A stretch of 21,213 nucleotides of DNA, from positions 1-21,213 of the IMG/VR virus record IMGVR_UViG_3300025570_002077. One strand, written 5' to 3'. Every line of letters begins with the position of its first letter. The stretch's first letter is position 1. A program made the translations under genes and the position numbers. Source of the DNA: a virus. The notes below the pieces were generated by a model. It was not told where the DNA came from, searched no databases, and was given only the letters and a program-made list of their open reading frames with translations. Shown here in pieces: positions 1 through 6,605 of the stretch.

Positions 1-150
1 TGGTAGGTTATCATCTGTAACGTTAATATGTGTTCTGTTAGATTGACGAGGCTCACGTACAAGCAAGCTCGGGTCATAGTTACTAGCATACTCAGACGAC
101 TTACCGAGGTGCTTATTAATATTCGAATTATCTAGTTCTTTTAATGCCAT
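1..150 (-). CDS. queF: QueF, NADPH-dependent preQ0 reductase (N-terminal 50 residues; runs off the left edge)
   Basis: QueF reduces the nitrile of 7-cyano-7-deazaguanine (preQ0) to the aminomethyl group of preQ1. The ATG is at 148-150 and the frame stays open to base 1. The visible residues contain LGKSSEYASNYDPSLLV (about 15-31), then PRQSNR and DDNLP. From memory of the E. coli protein, these line up in order with LGKSTDYRDTYDASLL, PRSLNR and DNLPF at the N-terminus of the two-domain (type II) QueF. The catalytic Cys and Asp lie outside the window, so integrity cannot be judged. It is the last visible gene of the dpdA operon, 14 bases after the kinase stop. In this setting it would supply preQ1 for DNA modification rather than only for tRNA queuosine. 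The family call is strong despite the short length. Confidence 0.85.
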   Translation of the reverse strand, partial: MALKELDNSNINKHLGKSSEYASNYDPSLLVREPRQSNRTHINVTDDNLP

Positions 151-164
151 GTTATTATTATATG

Positions 165-749
165 TTATTTGATGTTAATGTCAAGTCCTTTTTCAGACAA
201 AGTCTTTTTAATATTTTCTAATCTTTCTTCTACAGTACCACTCAGTACTACAACCTTATCTCTCACCCTAGGATTGTTTGTAATCCAATGATTAAAGCTT
301 TCAATGATGTCATTTCTAAATCCAACATCCACACTTCGCTCGCCATCGTCTTCGATATTAACATCAGCTGGATCAGTATAAAAAATCACATCATATCTTT
401 CAATATAATTATCAAATAAATGATACGCATAATTACCAGTCCAAGGATTTAGAGCTCTATTTTCCTCTAACCAAGAAGTATAGATAATACCATCAAGAAT
501 ACATCTATCCAAAATAGTACTTCTTTTCTGCCTATTATGACTATTAATATTTTTAAAATGCTCAGTAATAATTAGAGCTTGAGTCATCTCATTACCAGCT
601 TCATTAATATCAACACCATAGTCTCTTTTAATAAGTCTAGTGACTTCATGAACAAAGTTAACGTCCCAGTTACACTTTCGTAGTCGTTTTAATAGAGTTG
701 TCTTTCCAGTACATTGAGCACCAGAAAATGATATTAGTAGTTTACTCAT
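165..749 (-). CDS. P-loop (AAA_28/NadR-like) nucleotide kinase of the 7-deazaguanine operon
   Basis: This 194-residue protein has an N-terminal Walker A motif, GAQCTGKTT (residues 10-18), after a hydrophobic strand. A likely Walker B/substrate segment, ILDRCILDG, lies near residue 80, and FYTDP near 123 resembles the strand-plus-acidic segment of small-molecule kinases. The build matches the AAA_28/NadR-type P-loop kinases, which phosphorylate nucleosides, nicotinamide riboside or similar substrates. The substrate cannot be read here. Its start codon overlaps the formyltransferase stop by one base (TAATG), so the two are probably translationally coupled. The position between the formyltransferase and queF suggests a role in the same modification, for example phosphorylating a precursor or a modified nucleotide. 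An unrelated nucleotide salvage enzyme is equally possible. Confidence 0.7.
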   Translation of the reverse strand: MSKLLISFSGAQCTGKTTLLKRLRKCNWDVNFVHEVTRLIKRDYGVDINEAGNEMTQALIITEHFKNINSHNRQKRSTILDRCILDGIIYTSWLEENRALNPWTGNYAYHLFDNYIERYDVIFYTDPADVNIEDDGERSVDVGFRNDIIESFNHWITNNPRVRDKVVVLSGTVEERLENIKKTLSEKGLDINIK

Positions 750-1390
750 TAGCAGTATATAGGTATGCAGTTCTCACGATCATTCTTAAATGTTCCATCG
801 TAGTTAAGTTCCGTTTCCAATATTATATCAGAGTTCCTAAAGAATCTCAACCATGATATTAAAGATAAGGTAGTACAAACTTTAAACATACCATTAATTG
901 AATTTATCATTAATGGGCTACCTTCAACAGCCTGCTCTGCAATAACTACGACCTCACCTCCGTCAACCTCTTCAGTTACTCTGTGAATTACACTACCAAT
1001 AACTTTATACTTATCGATATCTGTAAAGGCTCTTACTTGTGGATCCTTGCCTTTAAGTTCAGGGTAATCGACTATATGCCCAGGGTGTCCATTATAGATA
1101 GTATAAGCTTTACATGTCTCTGCTGGTATAATATTCAACCAACCATGCAATGTAGCTACATCATCTCGATGCATAATTTCATCATAGTACCTCACTTTAT
1201 AGTTCACACTCTTTGGTAGTGGTCTATACCAGAACTCAATTTTATTATACTTAAAGAACTCCTTACGTAAATTATATGACTCTTTATTGTCTGTTACAAT
1301 AAGGTCAGGCTTATAACCCTTCTTGATAAGACTTATAATCTCAGAACCTGTCTGCGAGAAGAACGCAACCCATTTTTGACTTACTTGCAT
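749..1390 (-). CDS. dpdN: PurN-like formyltransferase, candidate dPreQ1 formyltransferase DpdN
   Basis: This 213-residue protein has the 10-formyl-THF transferase catalytic triad Asn-His-Asp: YNGHPGHI (N100, H102), then HRVTEEVDGGEVV with D143. This matches the N-x-H and E-x-D-G-G motifs of PurN/GART. The N-terminus (VAFFSQTGSEI) matches the start of the Rossmann-like formyltransferase fold. Ordinary PurN acts in purine synthesis, but here the gene overlaps dpdA by 10 bases and queF lies downstream. In phages with formylated preQ1 in their DNA, a formyltransferase named DpdN has been proposed to act on dPreQ1; that assignment is recalled from published work on phage 7-deazaguanines. I infer the same role. 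Alternatives are formylation of a sugar amine or of a free base. The triad is certain; the substrate is inferred from context. Confidence 0.75.
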   Translation of the reverse strand: MQVSQKWVAFFSQTGSEIISLIKKGYKPDLIVTDNKESYNLRKEFFKYNKIEFWYRPLPKSVNYKVRYYDEIMHRDDVATLHGWLNIIPAETCKAYTIYNGHPGHIVDYPELKGKDPQVRAFTDIDKYKVIGSVIHRVTEEVDGGEVVVIAEQAVEGSPLMINSINGMFKVCTTLSLISWLRFFRNSDIILETELNYDGTFKNDRENCIPIYC

Positions 1391-2244
1391 AACTGCTTAT
1401 ATTGTTGTACGTTATAGTTAATATCGAATTTCTCTTCATCTGTAACTTCATGACCGATAAGATCAGCTAGCATAGTAGATGGCTTCTGAGTCATACCATA
1501 ATCTTTAATATAACGAATACCTTTAATACCTGCAACAACAGGGTTAGATGTATCAACAGATCTGATGGACTTAATACCTGTATAATGCTTCATCTCTTGA
1601 GGAAGTGAGTTACCTAGCAAGTGGTGTGGTTTATTATGATTCCAGATACCATCATCAATCAGCATGTTAATAAACTTACGTCTGCCGTCAGCTAGTAGTT
1701 CTAGTACTGTTCGGTGTTGATCTTGTTTATGTAACTTATCATATAGAGACTTATCTTCTACATCCATAACTACATGTGGCCTATCAACCGGCTCATAATG
1801 ACCGATAGTTTTATACCAGTAATAGTCAAACGAAATAGCAATATAATCAGCATGTGCTGACATGTACTTATAGCATTGAACGAGTTGTTGATATGTCTTT
1901 CCTTGCACAACACCGATAGTTAGGCCAGGTAGATCAGGGTATTGCATCTTGAACTTATGAAATGATGCCATAGTCTTTTGTGAGTCTTCAAGTACATCAG
2001 GTACTACATAGTAGGTAGGGTTAAGCTCTCTAACATACTTAGCGAACTTCTCTGGATCAAAAGCATGTCCAAGTTCAAAGATAGAGTTATCTAGCAATAC
2101 TTCTCTACCTTGAAGTAAAGATTGTTTAAAGAAAGAGTAATACTCAGGCTGCGTTTCGAATAGATGTACTAAGGCATAGTCATAGTCGTTGTAGTAGCGA
2201 GAGTCCTCAAGCATACTAATAGGTGATTCATGTGATACAAGCAT
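1381..2244 (-). CDS. dpdA: DpdA-type DNA guanine transglycosylase (TGT-like)
   Basis: DpdA proteins exchange guanine in DNA for a 7-deazaguanine base, using the TIM-barrel fold of tRNA-guanine transglycosylase (TGT). Visible landmarks in the 287 residues are LLDNSIFELG (50-59), YVVPDVLEDS (79-88), GVVQGKTY (111-118; TGT has a matching I-Q-G-x-x-Y segment), HHLLGNS (207-213), and SVDTSNPV (229-236). D231 in the last motif is the likely nucleophile. The C-terminal Cys3-His zinc site of tRNA TGTs is absent (only two cysteines remain), as expected for short phage DpdA. It is first in its operon, and a sigma-70-like promoter abuts the start: the -10 TATAAT is 6 nt from the ATG. The DpdA subfamily, and so whether all or only some guanines are replaced, cannot be assigned by eye. 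Confidence 0.85.
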   Translation of the reverse strand: MLVSHESPISMLEDSRYYNDYDYALVHLFETQPEYYSFFKQSLLQGREVLLDNSIFELGHAFDPEKFAKYVRELNPTYYVVPDVLEDSQKTMASFHKFKMQYPDLPGLTIGVVQGKTYQQLVQCYKYMSAHADYIAISFDYYWYKTIGHYEPVDRPHVVMDVEDKSLYDKLHKQDQHRTVLELLADGRRKFINMLIDDGIWNHNKPHHLLGNSLPQEMKHYTGIKSIRSVDTSNPVVAGIKGIRYIKDYGMTQKPSTMLADLIGHEVTDEEKFDINYNVQQYKQLCK

Positions 2245-2250
2245 ACCTTT

Positions 2251-2278
2251 ATTATAGCTCTTGTAAAACAGATTTCAA
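2251..2278 (-). promoter_or_regulatory. Sigma-70-like promoter of the dpdA operon
   Basis: On the minus strand a TTGAAA -35 (2273-2278) and a TATAAT -10 (2251-2256) are separated by 16 nt. Only AAAGGT lies between the -10 and the dpdA ATG, so the expected transcript start falls on or next to the start codon. This is a host-polymerase type of promoter, as for early or middle genes. Confidence 0.6.
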
Positions 2279-2279
2279 G

Positions 2280-2287
2280 GATAAATA
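2280..2287 (+). promoter_or_regulatory. T4-type late promoter motif (GATAAATA)
   Basis: GATAAATA differs from T4 TATAAATA at one base and ends 7 nt before the ATG at 2295. It overlaps, on the other strand, the -35 end of the dpdA promoter, so the 50-base gap holds a divergent early/late promoter pair. Confidence 0.6.
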
Positions 2288-2294
2288 TAATAAA

Positions 2295-2912
2295 ATGGCG
2301 TTAGTAGATAGTATAAATAAAGTATCACGAAAACTCAATAGTCGGTTGGGTAGTGTATCAAACAAGATCGGTCGTCTGTTGAATATCGGTAAGGGTATAT
2401 TATGTTTACCTACAATGGTATCCGGATTTATATCAGGTATACCTAGTATGATAGGTAATATAACTTCAGGTGTAAATAATGCAATTAATAATCAAATTGC
2501 TGGAGCGAAAGGGCTAGCATCTAAGATGGCAGGTGATGCTATACGGAATGCTCTAGGTCGATTTAACGGTATAGTTAGTGCTATATCCGGCGCTGTTGGC
2601 TCAGTTTTAGGGTTTGTAAATGATGTTAAGTCACAGGTCGACGACATACTTAATTTTATACCTAGTAAGGAAAACTGTAACTTCAGTGGAGCTGCCATCG
2701 ATAACTGCACTGTTCAGCAGACCTTAAATGGTATCAGTAAGAAGGATCTTAGGAACGCAGCTGCGGGATTAGTTTCAGTAAATAGCCTTGTTAATAAATC
2801 AACAAGAAATCTCGGTGATCCAGCTAGTGTTGTAGCCGCGTATGCAGACAAGCAAATCGCCCAACTACAGCGTGCGAGTAGTGTTATATCGAAAGCTGGT
2901 AAAATAATCTAA
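2295..2912 (+). CDS. Putative virion/baseplate-associated protein, helical and hydrophobic
   Basis: This 205-residue protein is not recognised by family. The ATG at 2295 is preferred over the in-frame ATG at 2223 because a late promoter motif lies between them and the earlier one overlaps dpdA. Residues about 30-65 form a Gly/Ser/Ile-rich hydrophobic stretch (GILCLPTMVSGFISGIPSMI). A second follows around 90-115 (GIVSAISGAVGSVLGFV), then a Cys-containing segment and a helical C-terminus ending KAGKII. This is unlike a simple transmembrane protein and resembles helical tail or baseplate components. It stands 2 bases before the spike-base gene and is read with it as a late unit. A tail-tip or baseplate structural role is inferred from that position only. 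Confidence 0.6.
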   Translation: MALVDSINKVSRKLNSRLGSVSNKIGRLLNIGKGILCLPTMVSGFISGIPSMIGNITSGVNNAINNQIAGAKGLASKMAGDAIRNALGRFNGIVSAISGAVGSVLGFVNDVKSQVDDILNFIPSKENCNFSGAAIDNCTVQQTLNGISKKDLRNAAAGLVSVNSLVNKSTRNLGDPASVVAAYADKQIAQLQRASSVISKAGKII

Positions 2913-2914
2913 TT

Positions 2915-3739
2915 ATGAATAATGATATATATCTAGGTACTGTAATAGCCAATAGTGATACTAGTGATACAAGAAATACTAGATCGCTAGGACGGGTATT
3001 AGTAATGATTAGAGGTAAAAGTGATATATCTGGTAGTGAGACATTTAAGAATCCCTTCGGAGAAAACATGTGCCGGAAGATGTCAAATCAGACTCTAGAG
3101 CGTGTTAAGAGATCTGAAGTATGGGCTTACGTTCTACAGCCAAGTACAGGTGGCGCGCAAGGTAGTTATAGTCCGGGCTATAATTATACTAGACCTTCTA
3201 ATGATAGTAGCTATCAAAATAAATCTGATCTAGGTGCACCTTCAAACGCTTATCAAGCAAACTCGGTTACAGATGGTCGTATAGGTAATGATAACGGCTC
3301 TTCTGGTATAAACACTACAGCAAATAGTTATACACCTGATAATAAAGATGGGGCTGTAAAAGGTGTCTTTAGTATACCTCCTATAGGTGCGACGGTAGCT
3401 ATACAATTTCTTCACGGCGCGCGTAGTATGCCTATTGTTATGGGTGTAATTCACGGTGAAGAGTCGATTGCTTCTATATATAGTACTGGTGGTGTTGGCT
3501 CACCAATGCCGGATTACCCCGGAGCTACGCAGGGAATACCTGGACAGTATGTAGATAATACACAAGCAAATAACGATACTGTAGCACAGCAAACTGGTCC
3601 TCCAATTGGTACAGGTGGTAATAGACCGGTAAGTAGAGCTAGTGATGGTGTTAGTGAGAACCCATCACTCAAACCAGGTACCGCAACAACAGCAAGTGAA
3701 ACTAGACGTACAAGTAGATCTCGCCGGCCAAGAGCATAA
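2915..3739 (+). CDS. gp5-like baseplate central spike, N-terminal OB-fold protein without lysozyme domain
   Basis: This 274-residue protein carries the OB-fold signature of T4 gp5 and VgrG/gpV spikes. The N-terminus (IYLGTVIANSD, about 5-15, then GRVLVMIRG) pairs with FSIPPIGATVAIQFLHG, then PIVMGVIHGEES (about 145-190). These are the strands in which such proteins close the barrel. The loop between (about 75-140) is long and rich in Ser, Asn and Tyr. After the OB fold comes a low-complexity tail with TGPPIGTGG and an Arg-rich end (RRTSRSRRPRA). In T4 a lysozyme domain follows the OB fold in the same chain; here the chain stops and the beta-helix is encoded by the next gene. It would sit at the centre of the baseplate. 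Confidence 0.72.
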   Translation: MNNDIYLGTVIANSDTSDTRNTRSLGRVLVMIRGKSDISGSETFKNPFGENMCRKMSNQTLERVKRSEVWAYVLQPSTGGAQGSYSPGYNYTRPSNDSSYQNKSDLGAPSNAYQANSVTDGRIGNDNGSSGINTTANSYTPDNKDGAVKGVFSIPPIGATVAIQFLHGARSMPIVMGVIHGEESIASIYSTGGVGSPMPDYPGATQGIPGQYVDNTQANNDTVAQQTGPPIGTGGNRPVSRASDGVSENPSLKPGTATTASETRRTSRSRRPRA

Positions 3740-3742
3740 ATA
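3735..3742 (+). promoter_or_regulatory. T4-type late promoter motif (CATAAATA)
   Basis: CATAAATA (7 of 8 to TATAAATA) lies over the stop codon of the OB-fold gene and ends 12 nt before the ATG at 3755. It would give the spike-tip gene its own late transcript with a very short leader. Confidence 0.5.
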
Positions 3743-3754
3743 CACTTATACAAA

Positions 3755-5164
3755 ATGGCCGTAGAGAATAATATAGACGAACCGCGTATACCTCTAAACA
3801 ATCCAATAGAAAAGGATATTGATAGAGATGGCTACGTGCTTAACCAAGGAGCGGGTTCACTCGTATTTTCAAATACAACTGCTGCACAGCGTGTACAGTT
3901 AACACATAGATCAGGTGCAAACCTCAAGCTTGATAACCGTTCTTATTCTGTATTTTCTCCAAATACATATCAGAACCTAACACACGGTAAGCGGTATGTT
4001 ACTACGCTAAATGATTGTTTTGAAACTACGCAGAAAAACGCGGAGCATAGATCATATGGTGATTTTAGAATAATTTCCGGGTCACCTAACTTCTTTAACG
4101 ATACTATTGCACAAGAGTGGGTTGATGCTTATGCTCCGATCGCTAATGCAATTGTAACGCCGGAACGAGAAATAGGTGGTATAGGTAATGTTACCGGTCG
4201 TTCGTTTCCAACAAATGGAAGGGCGAGTAGTCGTTCAAAAGCTGTTGAAGGTGGCTCATATAAGACAAGTAAAACAGCGAAAGATGTTCAAAAAACGATG
4301 GTAGAAGCGACGACCCGGTTGGCGGAAATCGAGCGGCAGATGGGTAAAGGAGGTAATATACAGATTATGTCTGCTAAACAACTCCATATACACGCGGGAG
4401 CTGCGTCGATGAAGTTTGATACTGGTGTAGTTGTTGAAAATGGCCGTGATGTTCAAGAGAGATTTAAAGTTAATGATCCGTTAAGAATTAAGAGTAGAAC
4501 CTGGACGTGGAATGGTCGTGGTGGTCAGCAACCTGTGTACACAAATACATCTCTTTATACAGCGACGAACGCGTCTGGTGCTGCGCCATTTGGCGAAATC
4601 TCTATTACAGCTGGTAACAAAATAATGCTTAAATCTGGCTCCGGTGGAATTAATCTTAATAGTACAGGTGAAGCTAGCTTCTCTGCAAATGGAAGACTGT
4701 CTTTAGGCGGCGCAGAAGTTGCTATTGGTTCTTCAACAAAAAACAACGGAGGAGCGTTTCGTGTGTATTGTGATAAGGATGTATTTATGAGATCAAATAG
4801 GCTCTGGCATGCCAGTGCACCAGAGTCTCAAATTACTGCAGAAGAACAAATAACCCTTGATGCTCCTAAGACACATGTTACAGATGATACTTACATACAA
4901 GGTCCGTTACAAGTGCATAAACAAACGATATTTAACAACGACGTACATATAGATGGTAACTTACACGTTGATGGTACAATTACTGTCGGAGGTAACGTTA
5001 TTGTAATGGGAGAAGTTGTGGCTAAGGCAGGTAGCTTTAGTAGCCCTGGCGGTGTAAGACTAAGTACACATGTACATCCATACTACTGGACACACCCTGG
5101 TGGTCGTACTACGACATCTAAACCGGTTAACTCTTCCGGTGGAGGTTCAGTAAGCTCCGGTTAA
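3755..5164 (+). CDS. Central spike beta-helix/tip protein (gp5 C-terminal/gpV-like)
   Basis: In this 469-residue protein, roughly residues 195-410 carry short repeating beta-strand units (IQIMSAKQLHIHAG, ISITAGNKIMLKSGSGG, ITLDAPKTHVTDDTYIQG). They end in the alternating run VHIDGNLHVDGTITVGGNV, typical of triple-stranded beta-helix spikes of the gp5C/VgrG/gpV type. Near the C-terminus, STHVHPYYWTHPGG contains an H-x-H pair like the metal-binding apex of P2 gpV-type spikes. The Ser/Gly-rich end (SSGGGSVSSG) is probably flexible. The N-terminal 190 residues are not recognised and may join the helix to the OB-fold protein. The stop codon shares bases with the stop of the convergent gene at 5161, so the two transcripts must meet here. 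Confidence 0.72.
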   Translation: MAVENNIDEPRIPLNNPIEKDIDRDGYVLNQGAGSLVFSNTTAAQRVQLTHRSGANLKLDNRSYSVFSPNTYQNLTHGKRYVTTLNDCFETTQKNAEHRSYGDFRIISGSPNFFNDTIAQEWVDAYAPIANAIVTPEREIGGIGNVTGRSFPTNGRASSRSKAVEGGSYKTSKTAKDVQKTMVEATTRLAEIERQMGKGGNIQIMSAKQLHIHAGAASMKFDTGVVVENGRDVQERFKVNDPLRIKSRTWTWNGRGGQQPVYTNTSLYTATNASGAAPFGEISITAGNKIMLKSGSGGINLNSTGEASFSANGRLSLGGAEVAIGSSTKNNGGAFRVYCDKDVFMRSNRLWHASAPESQITAEEQITLDAPKTHVTDDTYIQGPLQVHKQTIFNNDVHIDGNLHVDGTITVGGNVIVMGEVVAKAGSFSSPGGVRLSTHVHPYYWTHPGGRTTTSKPVNSSGGGSVSSG

Positions 5165-5403
5165 GATGATATATGTGTTTTTGTCTTTATATTACAAAGA
5201 GGAAATCCATATGTAATCATATATGTACCTGTACCTTGCTTTACAGTTACAGAGAAGCCACTATCAAAAACAACAGGGCCTGATATAATATTTGACCCAC
5301 CCGGTAACTGTACTATTCTGTGTATACTTCCAGTCATCGCGTTGTATACTTTAACCTTATTATTTGAGGCTAGTGATACTGTAAATGTTTTCGTGTTACT
5401 CAT
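5161..5403 (-). CDS. Small beta-rich hypothetical protein
   Basis: This 80-residue protein is not recognised. It is almost all predicted beta strand: alternating hydrophobic residues in KTFTVSLASNNKVKVYNA and FSVTVKQGTGTYMITYGF, with one Cys near the end. This suggests a small sandwich domain, perhaps a virion decoration or tail part. Its start overlaps the end of the upstream gene by 8 bases, so it is translated as part of the phosphoribosyltransferase operon. Its stop codon overlaps that of the convergent spike gene. Confidence 0.6.
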   Translation of the reverse strand: MSNTKTFTVSLASNNKVKVYNAMTGSIHRIVQLPGGSNIISGPVVFDSGFSVTVKQGTGTYMITYGFPLCNIKTKTHISS

Positions 5404-5758
5404 AGTCTTTTATATTATTTATAAACTCCGCTACAGCATCGTCAGATTTATGTGTAGCAAAGTTAAGCGTATTAGTAATCTTCTTTCTCTGACCTACACC
5501 TCTAATCTTATGAAAGTCAATTAAATCTTTTATATCTTGTGAGTCAGCATCAGGTAAAGAAGCATCATCAACATCTAGTATATTTCGAATCTCTTGAATA
5601 GAATACCCCTTATTGAGATATGTCTTTGCTTTCTTTGTAATAAAGTACCTCTTAAGAGACTCCTCATCATCGTACTCGTTAACCTTCTTAGTAAAGTAGT
5701 CCTTACTAAAGGTATACTTACTACCAGTAATTAAACATTGTAAACTTCTTGCAGCCAT
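5396..5758 (-). CDS. Conserved-type phage hypothetical protein
   Basis: This 120-residue basic, mostly helical protein has no family I can name. The N-terminus LQCLITGSKYTFSKDYF looks like a conserved nucleic-acid-associated start. A middle segment, YLNKGYSIQEIRNIL (about 48-62), resembles a helix-turn-helix-like pair of helices. The C-terminus has a Lys/Arg patch (GVGQRKKITN). It lies 4 bases after the phosphoribosyltransferase and overlaps the next gene by 8 bases, so the three form one operon. A GGGAG sequence about 12 nt before the ATG could be a weak ribosome binding site. Confidence 0.65.
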   Translation of the reverse strand: MAARSLQCLITGSKYTFSKDYFTKKVNEYDDEESLKRYFITKKAKTYLNKGYSIQEIRNILDVDDASLPDADSQDIKDLIDFHKIRGVGQRKKITNTLNFATHKSDDAVAEFINNIKDYE

Positions 5759-5762
5759 AACT

Positions 5763-6212
5763 TTAGTTCTCCCATGGAAACACCAACCAAGTACCTTCTT
5801 TTACCGTAACACCGTGATGATCAACCACATGCTTTGTATTCTCTCTCGCGAAGAGAGTAACATATCTTACAGATTTATACCTCGTATTACCAATCTTTTC
5901 TTTAATATGCTGCATAGTCTTACTTGAGTCACAAATATCATCTATAACTAAAACCTTACTATCCTTACCAATACTACCTAGATCAATGTCTTGATTAATC
6001 TCAATATCCCCTCGCTCCGTGCCCTCGTAAGAACTTACATCATAAGATAATAGCTTAGCATTAAAAATATAACTCATCATTGTAGCGGGTATCATACCGC
6101 CTCGAGCAATGCCAATAACATGCGTAAAATCCTTCCCGTTAAGCTTAAATCTCAGCGCTAAACTCTTAGTTAAGAAGTCTATTACATCGTACCCGATAAT
6201 CTTTTCTTTCAT
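5763..6212 (-). CDS. Purine phosphoribosyltransferase (xanthine/guanine type)
   Basis: The 149 residues have a PRPP-binding signature, VLVIDDICDSSKTM (about 87-100), with the two acidic residues followed by a Ser-rich loop. There is also an early GIARGGMIPA loop (about 34-43), as in xanthine-guanine phosphoribosyltransferases. The length matches Gpt (about 150). The enzyme would join guanine, xanthine or hypoxanthine to PRPP to give the nucleotide. In this phage it could recover free guanine, including guanine released when DpdA swaps bases; that link is inference. It is first in a three-gene operon with a TATAAT box 8 nt before its ATG. Confidence 0.78.
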   Translation of the reverse strand: MKEKIIGYDVIDFLTKSLALRFKLNGKDFTHVIGIARGGMIPATMMSYIFNAKLLSYDVSSYEGTERGDIEINQDIDLGSIGKDSKVLVIDDICDSSKTMQHIKEKIGNTRYKSVRYVTLFARENTKHVVDHHGVTVKEGTWLVFPWEN

Positions 6213-6220
6213 ATAGCATA

Positions 6221-6248
6221 ATTATAATATACTTTTTGATATAATCAA
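6221..6248 (-). promoter_or_regulatory. Sigma-70-like promoter of the phosphoribosyltransferase operon
   Basis: On the minus strand TTGATT (6243-6248) and TATAAT (6221-6226) are spaced by 16 nt. The -10 box is 8 nt before the ATG, so the leader would be about 1-2 nt. The -35 shares a base with the late motif of the divergent gene at 6261. Confidence 0.5.
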
Positions 6249-6255
6249 TTAAATA
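6248..6255 (+). promoter_or_regulatory. Late-promoter-like motif (ATTAAATA)
   Basis: ATTAAATA keeps the TAAATA core (6 of 8 to the T4 consensus) and ends exactly 5 nt before the ATG at 6261. This is the same spacing as several other late motifs in the window. Confidence 0.45.
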
Positions 6256-6260
6256 AGTGT

Positions 6261-6605
6261 ATGGATGATTATAAAGAGATGGGATTATTATACGAAGCGT
6301 TTGCTAGAGCTCCAAAAAGCTCGGTAGATACATCTAGATCTTACCCTGCGAGTGACTCCAAACACTCTTTAGGACACCAACTACCTACAACAATACCAGG
6401 TGGGTCTATTAATGCTTACGCGAAAGGCATAAGTAGTAGTGCTAATAACGCTGGTGTTTGTGATGAAGAAACAGATATGTCTACATTTATGAAAAGCGAT
6501 GTTATTAAAAAAATTAACAGTCTTATGACCGACGCAGAGAGCTTTGAAGATACAAAAACAATGATTGCTCTTAACGAGTTAAAGCAATTTATAGAAAGAC
6601 TCTAA
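6261..6605 (+). CDS. Hypothetical late protein with possible prohead-protease site
   Basis: This 114-residue protein is not recognised. The N-terminus MDDYKEMGLLYEAFARAP resembles the capsid-targeting sequences of T4 internal proteins, which end in an L/I-x-E cleavage site followed by Ala or Gly. Here LYE-A falls at residues 10-13. The middle is rich in Ser, Pro and Gly and probably disordered, and the C-terminal 45 residues (VIKKINSLMTDAESF onward) form amphipathic helices. A late-type motif 5 nt upstream supports expression with virion genes. An injected or internal head protein is possible but unproven. Its stop overlaps the stop of the convergent gene. Confidence 0.6.
   Translation: MDDYKEMGLLYEAFARAPKSSVDTSRSYPASDSKHSLGHQLPTTIPGGSINAYAKGISSSANNAGVCDEETDMSTFMKSDVIKKINSLMTDAESFEDTKTMIALNELKQFIERL

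Noticed and set aside
2312-2319. Second perfect TATAAATA on the plus strand
   Set aside because: It lies 17 bases inside the coding region of the gene starting at 2295, with no in-frame start soon after it; the motif falls out of codons for Ser-Ile-Asn-Lys in AT-rich DNA.
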